From the NCBI RefSeq assembly GCF_048544455.1, contig NC_133534.1, positions 221,678,292 through 221,742,291 on the forward strand: 64,000 nucleotides of DNA, written 5' to 3'. The position numbers and the translations under genes are program-made. The stretch is from Silene latifolia (lineage: Eukaryota; Streptophyta; Magnoliopsida; Caryophyllales; Caryophyllaceae). Shown one piece after another: positions 24,722-36,592 of this stretch (its first letter is position 1; each line of letters opens with the position of its first letter). The notes under the pieces were generated by a model. The model was not told the origin of the DNA and made no database searches. It saw only the letters and a list, made by a program, of their open reading frames with translations.

Positions 24722-27112
24722 ATGCCTTATTTTGGCACATTCTATCGTCTGTCATGATTTCTTTGCTCTTCAAACCGGCCAATGTATTATCAAGTTCTTG
24801 TCTTGATAATTTGATAATTTCAGGACATTTTTGATGATTTATCTGCCCTTGCCCTTTACAGGTTGTGTGCATATCTTTTTAGGGTTTCCCTTCAGGTTTT
24901 GATTACTACAAGTAATCAATTTTATATTTTTCTTAGGCATAACTTCAGCCTTGTTGAAACAATTTCAAGTCATGTTCCTTCCTTAGAGTGTGTGTGTTAT
25001 CTGAAATTCCGTCATTGGGGCCTTATAGCACGCGATCATTGTTGGTGGTCTCTCATAATTGGCCTAATAGCACTCTTTCGCTGTCTGAGGTCTCTAAGAA
25101 CTTTAGTACTTTGCTACACTGTGAGGTTTATGGTGCAGCAAATTGTTCTTTCAAGGAATTTCACATGAATATTGCTTTTTGAAATGTTAGGGGTACTAAA
25201 AGAAAGATTTTTTCCGAAGAACTTAATTTTTTTTCCTCGTCAAATGGAAATAAAATCTTAGGTATATGTGACACTAAATTGATTAATGGACCTGAACCTT
25301 TCTTGATTGCCAATTTAGGTTTCAACCATTGCGATTTTATTCTAAGTATTGGTTTATCAGGTGGAATTTGGTTATTTTGGAAACAGACCATCACCGTGAG
25401 TTTTTCGTTGAAGGTCACTTTTAAATAAAAAAGATTCATTGCTTGTGAGATCAATGACTTAACGAAAAATGTGAGTTTTTGCCTTATTTTTGTCTATGCT
25501 CCACCACAGCCGGCTCAAAAGTCGGACTTTTGGATTGAATTGCAGAATTTTGTCCTTACTCTTGATTTACCACGCACCCTTCTTATTACTAGGAGATCTT
25601 AACGAAATTAAGAACTCTAGTGAAAAAGAAGGGAGTGCAAAGGTTACCACTGCACGTTGTGTGAGATTAACTAAGTTTTTAAGTAATACAAATTGTATAG
25701 ATCTACCTTTTTCCGGGAATTTTTTTTACTTGGAGAAAAAAGAAAAGTGGTTTTGAAAATGTTTATGAAATTCTTGATAGAACCCTAGTGAAAAAGTGGT
25801 TTTGAAAAAGTTTCATGACCAAGTTCATAGGAAAGCCCCTCCTTTTCGATTTGAACTCATGTAGACTCTATGGAATGATTTCAGTAAAATGGTCAAAAGT
25901 TGTTGGCAGTACCAGTTTCATAGATCTTATATGTTATGTCTCTCCCAAAAATGCAAATTTCTAAACCAAAAGACTAAAAAATGGAATCAGTCTACTTTTG
26001 GAAATATCTTTAGACAACTTTCAATCGCTAAAAAAAAGTTAGAAAATATACAAAACCAATTTCGTTCATCCCATGTAACGGTTTTAGAAGTTGCGCAGTT
26101 GAAATGGCTAAACAAGTGTGATGCCCTACTTGACTATAAACGTATCTATTGGCAACAAAAAACTCGTATTAATAAAGCTAATTTTGGAGATAATAACACT
26201 AAGTATTTTCAAAATCATGCCACAATTAGACGTAGTAGAAATGGTATTACGCAATTTATTAATAAGGATGGCGCTTTTTTTACTGACCAAGATCCTATTC
26301 AACAAGAAATATCTAATGAGTTCAAATTGAGGTTTTCAAAGAATCAACTTTGTCATTTTGATAAAAATGAGGATTTTAAGTCTATTAGTGGATTAATAAC
26401 GGATGAAGATAACAATTTTCTTACAATTAAGATTAGTAGGGAAAAGGTTAAAGAAACTATTTTCAATTTAGCTGCTGATAAAAGTCCTGGACCTGATGGC
26501 TTTCCTGCAGAATTTTTTCGAAAATATTGGAATATAGCAGGAAATTCTGTTACTAAAGCAGTTTTAGCATTTTTTCACTCTGGTAAACTTCTTAAATAAG
26601 TCAATCATACATTTACAGCATTAATCCTTAAAATTGATAATCCTCAATCAACAAACCATTTTCGGCCAATTAGTCTTTGTTCAACAATTTATAAAATTAT
26701 TTCGAAAATTATAGCAACTCGTATCCGAAGTGTATTACATAAGGTTATACATCCGTATCATGGTGCTTTTACACCTAATTGCTTTATTCAAGATAATATC
26801 CTTCTAGCTCATGAGATCTTTAACTCTTTTAAGCGTAAAAAAGGTAAAGGAGGATGGATTGCTATTAAACTTGATATGGAGAAAGCATATGATCGACTTG
26901 AATGGAACTTTATTGAAGAGACTTTTGCGCTAATGGGTTTTAGTCCTACTTGAATTTTTGGATTATGTAATGTATTAAAACTGTTTCTTTATCTGTTCTT
27001 GTAAATGGAAGACTGGGGAACGTATTCACACCTACTTAAGGTATTAGATAGGGAGACCCACTTTCACCATATATTTTTATTATGTGTGCTGAAATTTTAG
27101 CAAGATCTCTAC
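24722..27112 (+). mobile_element. L1 LINE, segment A: endonuclease and N-terminal reverse transcriptase
   Basis: Decayed non-LTR retrotransposon ORF2. The apurinic-like endonuclease starts near 25166 (MNIAF, stop, NVRGTKRKIF) and continues with GLSGGIWLFWK and FVYAPPQ. After several frame breaks an open stretch at 25889-26599 holds the linker and the first RT blocks (AADKSPGPDGFPAEFF). The next blocks follow the TAA at 26597 (FRPISLCSTIYKIISKI; KLDMEKAYDRLEW at about 26870). Stops and shifts make it non-functional. The RT domain is cut at 27112 by a Ty3/gypsy insertion. No L1 ORF1 is recognisable upstream, so the copy is probably 5'-truncated; its exact 5' end is uncertain. Confidence 0.85.
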
Positions 27113-27706
27113 TGATGGGGCATATTCTGCACCCGCTGACCGAGTCAACATATTGAGCAAGGTCAAAGATAAAAGACAGGAAGTCAACGTCTTAGACAAC
27201 CTAACCGACGCAGCCTGTCGGCCTGTCACTTGGGTCTTGGCTAGGCAACTAGCCAGCTGGGAGGCTTATCCGCGTATTCATATCCAAGACCCTTCGGCAT
27301 GGAGTCAACCAGGTCCGCCGGCCTGCAATGGGTCCCTCGGCCGAGGGTAGATCAGTCTTTCCACCTGCTCTGCCACTTGGCCACTACGTGACAAAAGGTG
27401 AAAGTCTATAAATACTCCTCAACCCTCATTGAGAAAAGGATCGAAATAATCCACAATTCACCCTAATACTCACCATAAATCTGGTGTAAACTCCCTTATC
27501 TCTCTACAATATACTTTGCCAAGTAACACACAACTTAATCTCTTTAAGTTTACTGACTTGAGCGTCAGAGTGAGTTCGCTCGGTACCAAGCCGAGCCCTC
27601 AGTTTGTTCATTGTTTCAGGAGAGGCCGAAAGGAAGAGTCAAGCAAAGTCATCATTCTACAAGCTTACGTGGTAACAAATCCTGCTCCGGAATTACACCC
27701 GGAACA
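27113..27706 (+). repeat. 5' LTR of the Retand-like element
   Basis: Begins TGATGGGGCATATTC and ends ATTACACCCGGAACA. A TATAAATA at 27407-27414 is a good U3 promoter candidate. The sequence matches 37372-37965 over its full length, with the same length. Confidence 0.95.
27407..27414 (+). promoter_or_regulatory. LTR TATA box
   Basis: TATAAATA in CTATAAATACTCC. The same site is at 37666-37673 in the 3' LTR. Confidence 0.6.
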
Positions 27707-27708
27707 AT

Positions 27709-27726
27709 TGGCGCCGTCTGTGGGAA
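27709..27726 (+). promoter_or_regulatory. Primer-binding site of the Retand-like element
   Basis: TGGCGCCGTCTGTGGGAA starts 2 nt after the LTR. The first nine bases fit the tRNA-Asp-type site used by many plant gypsy elements, and the rest matches only partly. Confidence 0.7.
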
Positions 27727-27793
27727 AGTAGATACTAAAAGCTAGTCAAAACCCTTACAAAAAAAAACGAAACCCATTCAAAGAGCTAAGAAG

Positions 27794-28991
27794 ATGTCAA
27801 AACAACAAGAAGTAGTTGTGAGTGACGAAACCGCATTCTACCAAGATGACACTGTCCCTAATTCTGAGATCGGGCAGTCCCCAACCGGCCGAGTAATCCA
27901 ACCGGCGTACGGGATGCCGATACTACCAGAAATACCGCTGCCTGCCGGCCAAGTCACTGTCATGGAACATGTGGTCGATGCAGCCAAATTGAAGCTATTC
28001 CTGGACCTGATGGGTAATACGCCGATCACCCCCGCTGCAACGACGGTGACGGCAGCACACCCGCAGGTGACCAGGGCCCATAAAGTGACCCCGAACAACT
28101 TGTCCGGGGCAATACAAGGAGCCATGCATACTAGGAAGCCGGCGGAGCCCGTGCTACCAGTGGCAGACCAAAGTCCTTCCCCCACTCGCGGGAGGACAGC
28201 GTCGCCGCGGCAACAACGAGGCCCGCCCCGAAGAAATGAAGAAAGAAGTCCGACTATCCAAAGTCGGGCAACAAGAAGCCCTTCCCGTCACGAGGAGAGA
28301 AGCCGGACTAGAGGTGCGAGGAGCCGATCGCCACGTGGTCAGACAGCCCCTCAGTGCCTATGTCCTCGGAGTCTCCGTGCCGACCAAACTGAAGCTGCCG
28401 TCCCTATCATACAAAGGGGATAGCGACCCAACCGACCATACCGAGGCTTTCGAATCGTACATATTGGTATGGGAGCAGCCCGATGAGGTATGGTGCCGAG
28501 TCTTCCCAACAACCCTGCATGGGATGGCTCAGAGCTGGTACAAGGGGCTTCCTAATGGTTCGGTATACTGCTACGCCGACTTAAGGGATAACTTCATAGC
28601 CCATTACGCCTGCAACAAGAGAAGGGTCGTGGAGACATCGAATCTCTTCACTATCCGACAGGGGGAGGACGAGTCTCTACGAAGCTATGTGAAGAGGTTC
28701 GACGCGAAAGCTCAGCAGATCCGTGAGCTGAACACCGAACTGGCGGCCTTCGCACTGATGAAAGGGCTCCCGAAAGGCGAGCTCAAAAATGAGCTGATCA
28801 AATGCGAGGAACTCAACCTGGACTCCGCCAGAAAGATGGCGGACCGAGCCGTAAAGGTGGAGGATTACCACAAGACCTGGGTAGGCCACAGTGAATCTGG
28901 GCACCCAGAAAGGAGGAGCCGCCGGGACAACGCTGATGAAGGTCGCCATGACATGAATAGGTCACGGCCTGAAAGATCTAACAGGAAATAG
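27794..28991 (+). pseudogene. gag of the Retand-like element (frameshifted)
   Basis: The start ATG at 27794 follows a short leader. Residues 1 to about 180 are a low-complexity, proline- and arginine-rich N-terminus (SPTRGRTASPRQQRGPPRR). A frame change near 28335-28350 leads into the retrotransposon gag core (KLKLPSLSYKGDSDPTDH; MAQSWYKGLPNGSV; LRSYVKRFDAKAQQIRELN), which forms the particle shell in this family. The frame ends at a TAG at 28989-28991. Beyond it the same frame continues into a Cys/His knuckle-like CDYHGQPDHKTDDC, so the stop is premature. Confidence 0.85.
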
Positions 28992-30143
28992 AGCTCGGCG
29001 GGCGCCAGGGGGAGTTCGAGACCATACACCCAGAAGCGGTACCACGGTCTCACCCCCCTGGTCAAATCACCGGCCGAGGTCTTTGCCCTAAGCAAGAATG
29101 AAGGGCAGAAGTGGGCAAGACCCCCCAAGACGAGGGCGGAGGGCGACGCAAGCCAATTTTGCGATTACCACGGCCAGCCCGACCATAAGACCGACGACTG
29201 TCGGCATCTGAAGAACGCCATCGAGGAGCTGATCCGAAAGGGGGCCCTCAGCAAATACGTAGCTGGGGCCCCGGAAACGAGCTCCGACGGGGCGAATAGG
29301 AAATCAGTATTCCAGAGGATGGGAGTGATCCAGGTGGTTATCGGAGGAAACAAGAACGGAGGGTCGGCTAACGGGCACAAACGGCACCTAAATGAGCTTT
29401 ACCAAGCCATCAACTTTGTGCCCACCACATCGATCCCCGCTTCCACCGTCCCCGATATAACCATCGGAAAGAAAGACTACGAAGGAGTCGTAGCCCCGCA
29501 CAGCGACCCGCTGGTGGTCCACCTGGACATATCCAACCACTTGGTTAAGAGGTGCCTAATTGATACAGGCGCCTACATGAACATCATGTTCAGGGAATGC
29601 TTCCTCAACCTCGATCTGAAGATTGAGGACCTGAGCCCCTGCACCAACCCACTATACAGCTTCTCTGGGGCCGGCCTGGTGCCCCTGGGGTCAATAAGGT
29701 TGCCGGTGATGTTCGGCGAGGCGGATGCGGCCAAGAACGTTTTATCTGAGTTCGTGGTCATTGATGGTTCGTCCGCCTACAATGTTCTGATAGGCCGGGT
29801 TACTTTGAGCGAGGCCGATGCTGTAATGTCCATCCGGGCCCTGACATTGATGTATGTCTCGGACCGGGGGGAGGCACAAAAGCTCGTCTCAAAGGACGAG
29901 AGAGACGAAATTATCAATGTCCAAATATCTGCCAGAGGGTGTAACATGCAATCCCTCAAAGTGGCGAAGAAATCAGAGAAGGGGAAGAGCCCATCCTTAC
30001 GACAGGAGGGTGATCCAATAAGCACCAACAACGTCAGCATGGTCGAGGGAGCCGAGACCGAGCAAGTGGAAATTGACCCAGGACGCACCGCGAATAGCGT
30101 CGGTGTCGGCTACCGGAGAGCAAAATTCGAGCCGATCTCCTAG
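28992..30143 (+). pseudogene. Gag C-terminus and aspartic protease region of the Retand-like element
   Basis: Open in one frame after the TAG at 28989. It has a knuckle-like motif (CDYHGQPDHKTDDC, about 29160-29200) and then a retropepsin-like domain with LIDTGAYMNI at about 29559, where DTG is the catalytic triplet, followed by YNVLIGR typical of the second protease half. The enzyme would process the polyprotein. The frame stops at 30143, and reading has to shift near 30110 to enter RT. Confidence 0.8.
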
Positions 30144-30144
30144 A

Positions 30145-31527
30145 CCTGCTAAGGAAGAACAAAGACATCTTCGCGTACTCAACCGCCGAGATGCCAGGCG
30201 TGAGCCGAGAGGTGATCGTTCACAAGCTGAACGTACTCTCCAACGCTCGCCCTGTCAAGCAGAAGATGAGGAACTCCTCGGCCGAGAAAGATGAGGCCAT
30301 CAAGGCCGAGGTAGACAAACTATTAGAGGCTGGCTTTATCATGCCTTGTACTTACCCTGAGTGGCTAGCAAACGTTGTAATGGTAAAGAAGTCATCAGGG
30401 GGGTGGAGGATGTGTGTTGATTTTACAAATCTTAATAAAGCATGCCCTAAAGATTGCTATCCCTTGCCTCGAATAGATAGTTTAATCGACGCAACGGCAA
30501 CGGCAGCTACACTATGCCGAGCCGCTAGACGCCTTCTCAGGATACCATCAGGTATTCATGGCCGAAGAAGACATGCCTAAGTGCGCATTCATCACCATAC
30601 ACGGCACATACATGTATAAAATGATGTCGTTCGGTTTGAAAAACGCTGGCGTAACTTACACTAGGCTGGTGGACAAAGTGTTTCAAGATCAAAAAGGGCG
30701 AAACATCGAGGCTTACGTCGATGATGCTATTGTAAAAAGCAAGTCTGACAGCGAGCACTTGGCCGACTTGAGCGAAACATTTTGTTCACTAAGGAAATAC
30801 AAGATGAAACTTAACCCAATGAAATGCAACTTCGGTGTCCGGGCAGGTAAGTTCCTCGGCGTGCTTGTCAGCGCCAGGGGAATTGATGCCAATCCAGAGA
30901 AAGTCCAAGCAATACTGGACCTACCGGAGCCGAGGAATCGAAAAGAGGTTATGATGTTGACCGGGAGGATGGCGGCTCTCGCCCGTTTCATATCTCGGTC
31001 AGCCGACAAAAACACCCCATTCTTCAAAGTGTTGAAGGGGAATAAAGACTTCAGCTGGGGGGGAGGAACAGAGCACAGCTTTCAGGCAACTGAAAGCTCA
31101 TCTTCTAACTCTCCCAACCCTGTCCAGGCTGATGCTGGGGGAGACGCTATATCTATACATAGCAGTTACCTCAGCCACGGTCAGTGCCGTAATCGTCAGA
31201 GAAGAAGACAAGCAGCAACACCCAATCTACTTTATCATCCATACAATGTTGCCCGCCGAAAGAAATTACCCATTGATTGAAAAAGCAGCCTTTGCTGTCG
31301 TCGTTGCCGCAAGGAAACTGAAACCTTACTTCGACGCGCATCCCGTGACGGTCTTAACCGACCAACCATTGGAGAAAGCATTGGAAAAATTTGAACAATC
31401 CGGCAGACTCATCAAATGGGCAGTAGAGCTATCCGGCTTCGGCATTCAATACAGGCCGAGGCCCTCGATAAAGGGGCAGGCACTTGCAGACTTCCTGGCC
31501 GAGTGCACATACCAAGAAGAATCGTAG
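30145..31527 (+). pseudogene. Reverse transcriptase and first RNase H of the Retand-like element
   Basis: RT begins near 30145 (DLLRKNKDIFAYST) and carries ARPVKQK, WRMCVDFTNLNKACPKD and the catalytic YVDDAIVKS at about 30714. The connection and RNase H follow (AERNYPLIEKAAFAVV; TDQPLEKALEKFE). A frameshift lies near 30520 between the palm halves, and another near 31056-31070 at a run of seven G, which could be a sequencing or consensus error. The frame ends with TAG at 31525-31527. Confidence 0.85.
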
Positions 31528-33252
31528 CCCGGCGTATGGGAAGTATATACCGACGGGTCCTCTACGGCAAACAGCTCAGGAGCAGGCATCCTTATCATCA
31601 GCCCAAACAGGGACGAGTTTGAGTATGCCTTGAAGTTTACCTTCTCGGCCTCAAACAATGAATCCGAATACGAGGCGGTGATAACTGGAGTCGAGCTAGC
31701 TAGAGCTGCCGGGGCGGAACACATTGTGTTGAAGACAGACTCACTATTGGTGACTAACCAAATCAGAGGAGAGTATGAGGCTCGAGACGATGGGATGGTA
31801 AGATATCTGGAAAGAGTAAAAGCTGACACTGCAAAATTGAAATCTTTCCAAATCCAATGCATCCCCAGGTCTGAGAACAACCGAGCCGACGCTCTCTCAA
31901 AACTTGCCAGTTTAACCATCAAGAATGTCAGCCGAACCGTGCTGGTGGATATCAGGAATGCTAAAAGCATCACTGAGATCGTCGGCATGGTGGGCGACAT
32001 AGAAGCCGAGACGACGTGGATGACTCCGATAATGAAATACAAACTAACAAAAGAGTTACCGGAGGACCGCAGTCTCTCTCATAAGATAAAAAGGATCGCC
32101 GCAAGGTACTTGATATTTGAAGGAGAATTGTATAGAAGGTCCGTAATAAGACCACTTTTAAAATGTGTCGGCGCAGCCGACGCGGGGCTCATACTGACAG
32201 AAATTCACGAAGGCATCTGTGGACCTCACATGGGGGCAATAACGCTAGCCCACAAAGCTCTCCGAGCCGGCTACTTCTGGCCTACCATGCTTGAGGATTC
32301 CAGAGTTAAGACCAAGAAGTGCAAGAACTGTCAGATGCATGCTCCGGTAATACACGCACCTTCCCGAGACTTGCAACCAGTACTTAGCCCCCTACCATTT
32401 GCACAGTGGGGGATGGATTTATTAGGGCCATTTCCGACGGCCTCCGGAGGAAGGAAGTACCTCATCGTCGCCGTTGATTACTTCACCAAATGGGTCGAAG
32501 CTGTCGCGGTACCTGCCTAGAACACGGCGGCCGTAAGAAAGGTGATTTAGGAGAACGTCATAACTCGATTTGGGTTGCCCCAAGTCATGGTATTTGACCA
32601 TGGCCGAGAGTTTTGGAGTGCCATGGTGATGAACTGGCTAGAAGAGCTCGGTATCAAGTTTGCATACTCCTCCGTCTGCCGCCCTCAGAGCAACGGGCAG
32701 GCAGAGGCAGCTAATAAAACAATATTGAACGGATTGAAAAAGAAGGTTGAAGATCTAAAAGGGAGGTGGGATGATGAACTACCCGGCGTCCTGTGGTCAC
32801 TTCGAACCACGGAAAAAGAAGCAACAGGGTACAGTCCATTTCACCTAGTCTATGGGTCTGAGGCCGTCCCCGCCAATCAAGCGGCGGTGCCAACATTCAG
32901 AACGCAAACCTTTAACCCAGTCGAAAATAAGGAAGGCCTGAAAGCCTCCCTAGACCTGGTCGAAGAAAGCCGAGACACAGCACGGCTTAACCTGGCAGTA
33001 TATCAAAACCGAATGAGAAGAGCATACAACCGTAGGGTCCACAAAAGGGACTTAAGAGTAGGAGATCTAGTCCTAAGAAAGTCGGCCGCCACCATTAAAG
33101 GAAACGTCCATGGCAAAATGACGGCCAACTGGGAAGGACCCTACAAAGTGGTTGAAGAAATGAGGCCGGGTACATACCGGCTGGCAGACATGGAGGGTGT
33201 GCCTCTAATGAGCCACTGGAACACGGACAACTTAAGGAAATATTTTGTATAG
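31528..33252 (+). pseudogene. Second (archaeal-type) RNase H and integrase of the Retand-like element
   Basis: Continues in frame after the TAG at 31525. VYTDGSSTANSSGAGI (31540 on) starts the extra RNase H, with the later ESEYEAVITGVELA and KTDSLLV carrying acidic residues. The integrase HHCC zinc-finger region follows (EIHEGICGPHMG; KCKNCQM). The catalytic core has GMDLLGPFP, FDHGREF and QSNGQAEAANK. A chromodomain-less C-terminus ends at YFV. TAG codons at 32518 and 32548 interrupt the core. The dual RNase H is the hallmark of Tat elements. Confidence 0.88.
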
Positions 33253-33359
33253 CGGCGGAGGTGTCCGAGACCGTTGTGGGCACCTCAACGCATGATTATA
33301 CCTTATGAAGAATAATCCAAGTTTTCCATCAAAATACTTGTCCCCTCCATAGTCACTAC

Positions 33360-33970
33360 CGAAGTACAAAAGCGTATAAGCACTGTTGAGACACAAATCA
33401 GACTGCCCCGGCCAATCCGGGAGTGGCAGAGGAAGCGATCAATATGTCTATAGATACGGAAAGCAGTCAAAACGTAAACTTGATTGCCTCGGCCAAAGCC
33501 GGAAGTGACGGGGGAAACGCGACTTGCCAACAGCAGTTGATACTCGCGAAAGCGACCAACATGCTTAGAAACGTATAAGTACGGTTGAGAAACGCAAATC
33601 GGACGCCTCGGCCAGACCGAGAGTGAAAGAGAAAGCGATCAACACGTCTACAGATACGAACGCTGTCGAGCCGTAACCTCGATTGCCTCGGCCAGACCGA
33701 GAGTGACGGGGACACAACGACCGATACGCTAACATGTTCACAACGGCGGTTGGGAAGCGCAAATCTGACACCTCGGCCAGACCGAGAGTGAAGGAGGAAG
33801 CGACCGACATGCCAACATGTTTAAAAAACGTTAAGTACAGTTGAGATACGTATTCTAACTGCCTCGGCCAAACCGAAGGTAAAAACGAAAAGAAAAAAAA
33901 AGCGCTCAACTAATAACGAAAGAAGACAACTAAATGAAGGATTGTGATCAAAGCCCCGGCCAAGCCGAGG
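33360..33970 (+). repeat. Imperfect tandem repeat in the 3' untranslated region
   Basis: Seven copies of a core YCTCGGCCARRCCGAGRGT-like block start at about 33406, 33487, 33606, 33686, 33771, 33862 and 33954, spaced 80-120 bp. Linkers share GAAGCGAYCRACATG-like and ATACG elements. The core can form a 5-bp CTCGG/CCGAG hairpin. The repeat lies exactly between the sense integrase stop and the antisense gene's stop. Confidence 0.8.
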
Positions 33971-34220
33971 GCAAATAAAAAAACTTTATTAAACATGTTT
34001 ACAAGTGATACAAAACAAAGTCGACGGCCGTCCCAATAAGGATAGCCTAAACTCAACCTACCAAAGTTTTACAAAAAAAGAAGAAGGAACAACAAAAAGT
34101 ATCACATTGAGACAATGAAGCGCCAAAAGGATGGCAGGGAGAGAAGGCTCAAAAGTTGGCCCCCGAACAGCTGAAGCTATCCGAAGGGCCAGGTGAGTCT
34201 GGTGACGACCGCCCGTCTCC

Positions 34221-36592
34221 CTATGCTTGTTGCTGCTCGCCACCAGCAGCAGCATCATCATCTTTGGTGGCCGGCCCAGAAGAAGGCTTGGCAGCATCAC
34301 GTTTTCTTGCCCTTTCAGCCTCCTCTCTGGCCTCCTTCACCTTTGCAGCATGGGCCGCCTTGGCCTCAGCTTCCTCAGCAGCCTTCGTCGCCTCCGCCTT
34401 CTCCGCAGCCGCCTTCTCCGCAGCATCGACCTTCTCATCCAGAAGCCGGTCAAATTCTTGCCACGGGAAGCCTTCGGGAACGAGCTCTTTTATTGCCTCC
34501 CTGGTAGCCTCTTCAGCTTGGTCCCGGTACCGGGCACACATCTCAGGGATAATGGCAGTTTGGAGCGTCTCAATGTCCTTCTCCCTCTGAGCAAGGATGG
34601 CCCTTGTATTCCTGTGCGCCTTCGCCTGAGCCGAATGCAAGGACTTCCATTCTTCCCTTTTTTCAACCGCAGCGTCGTAAGCACCCTGAAGCTTGTCCCG
34701 CTCCTCCCGCAGCTTAGCGGCATCAGCTTCCACAGCCTCAACCTTGGCCCTCTCGGCTAGGACCGCCTTCTCAACATCCTCCCTGAGCTTTCGCTCAGCT
34801 AGGAAATCATTTTCGGCGGCCTGGAGGTCCTTTTTCGCCTTCTCGGCCTCCTCCTTAGAGGCAGCAAGCTCGAACCTAAGCCATTCAAGCACAGGGGCAG
34901 CTTCAGCCATGGTCTTTTCTTGCTCCATAATGTGAGCGTCGGCTAGTTCGTTCCACTTCGCCAGCTTCCTGCACAACCTTGTGCCTTCCGCCACAAGCTG
35001 AGCGGCGGAAGGCTTCAGAGATGAGGAGTCGACGGTGACATTTTTATCGCCCGTCTGCACAGGCCGCTTCTCCAATTGCCGTTCAGTGAGAGGGACAGCC
35101 GGCGGCGGTTGATCTACAAAAAATTTGGACAAAGCATCCATGTCAACATTCATTGACATGCAAGAGAGCCTGTCATCAGGAACGCCTAATGAACCAGCTA
35201 AATCTGAGCCACAGGTTAGATCCGTACCAAGCTTGGCCTTCTTGGTTGGAGGACCCTTTTCTTTACCGGCCTCGGTAACAGCAGCGGCGGCAGACTCGGT
35301 CTCTTTTCTCTTATTCAAAGAAGGAGGAGCCTCCGCAACAGTGACCTCCTCCTCAACATCGATGACCACCTGCTGCTTTTGGACCACAGGGATTGAAGAC
35401 TGAGCCGGAGTTGACGCCGTCGCCGCCATAGACGTTGCCTTTGGTTTGCGGCGCGGCACGTTACTGGCAACCTTCACCTGAGCCGCCGTCACATCCAGTG
35501 CCTTCAACTGCTGGTCCATGAGTTCGTTAGGAGCCGGTCGGCGATCACGTGTCTGGGCCTTAGGATGCAGCTCAACAACTCTCCCGTTCTCGTCAAGTCC
35601 CAACCTCCGGAGAGCAGAGACAGACAGTGCCGGGCCAAATCGGTCTGCAAAAGAAACAAAGCAGGAGTTAAACAAAGGAAATAAACCAAGATTCAAAAAA
35701 AAAAAAAAAAAAAAAAAACACAGAAACATAAAAAGCAAAGATGGGCCTCACACCGACCCCACTCACCCCGTTCGAGGGCCGGTATGAGGCCGACGTAGCA
35801 GAGCAGCTCATCCTGAAGAACGATCTGCGTCGGGGGCATCCATCCCTTCGGCGTCCCATCCTTCTCGGCCTCAAACAGCTTCATCGCCCGTTTTTCGTCC
35901 TCATTAAGATAGACCCTGCTGGCGTCCATCTTAAGCTTACTCCGGGAGACATATTTGTCATGCTCCCCTTGGTTCTCACACCGCAAATTGACGCGGCTCT
36001 GAAAGGACCGGGGCAGCGGATAGTCCTCTGGAACCTCAATGTATACCCACCGCCCCTTCCAGTCCTTGCAAGAAGTCAGCTTAGAGACGGTGATATAGCC
36101 CGACTCAGTCTGAATGCTATACCACCCCGTGCCACCTACGACATTCTGTCGAAGGTGGTGAATCCGGCGAAAGAGGTTCACCGTTGGGGTCTCCCCTTTG
36201 AAAAGACACAACCATACAAAACCAACAATTGTCCTGATGTCCAACGGATGCAGTTGGGCCACGACAACATTCATGGCTTTAATAATGGCCGCAACGTGTT
36301 CATTCAGAGGAAACCAGAGCCCATACTCCAGGTGTCTGATGTATACGCCGATACAACCCGTGGGAGGGCAACAGACGGCCTGACCCTTCTCAGGAATAAC
36401 AATTTTATACTCCCTGCCGAAGGAGAAATGGTGTTCAAAAAGTTCAGAGCCGGAGCAGCTAGCGAACTTATTCGTCCAGGCACGATCAGGACCGATCGAG
36501 CAGGCATCACCGTGACCCGAAACAAGCGGCCTCCCTACGACAGAAGGGGTCGCCTCATCATCATCATCATCATCATCATCAATACCCTCCAT
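34221..36592 (-). CDS. Antisense spliced gene inside the Retand-like element (putative gypsy-type transposon domain plus coiled coil)
   Basis: Two exons on the minus strand, 36592-35767 and 35644-34221, joined by a 122-nt T-rich GT-AG intron (GTGAGT...TTTTGCAG), give 2250 nt or 749 codons with no interruption. After an Asp run (encoded by a CAT/ATC repeat at about 36556-36581), residues about 35-270 hold a globular region (FSFGREYKIVIPEKG; YGLWFPLNEHVAAIIKAMN; QLHPLDIRTIVGFVWLC). It resembles the plant 'putative gypsy type transposon' family (Transposase_28). Exon 2 encodes a basic linker and a long Ala/Glu/Lys coiled coil (AEKAAAEKAEATKAAEEAEA). Function is unknown. The frame is also open upstream of 36592 but has no ATG there, so the start is a best guess. 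It remains intact although the sense pol is broken. Confidence 0.8.

Noticed and set aside
33406-33970. Regularly spaced short repeats resembling a CRISPR array
   Set aside because: Units are diverged, spacing varies from 80 to 120 bp, linkers are related to each other, and the sequence is a plant retrotransposon.
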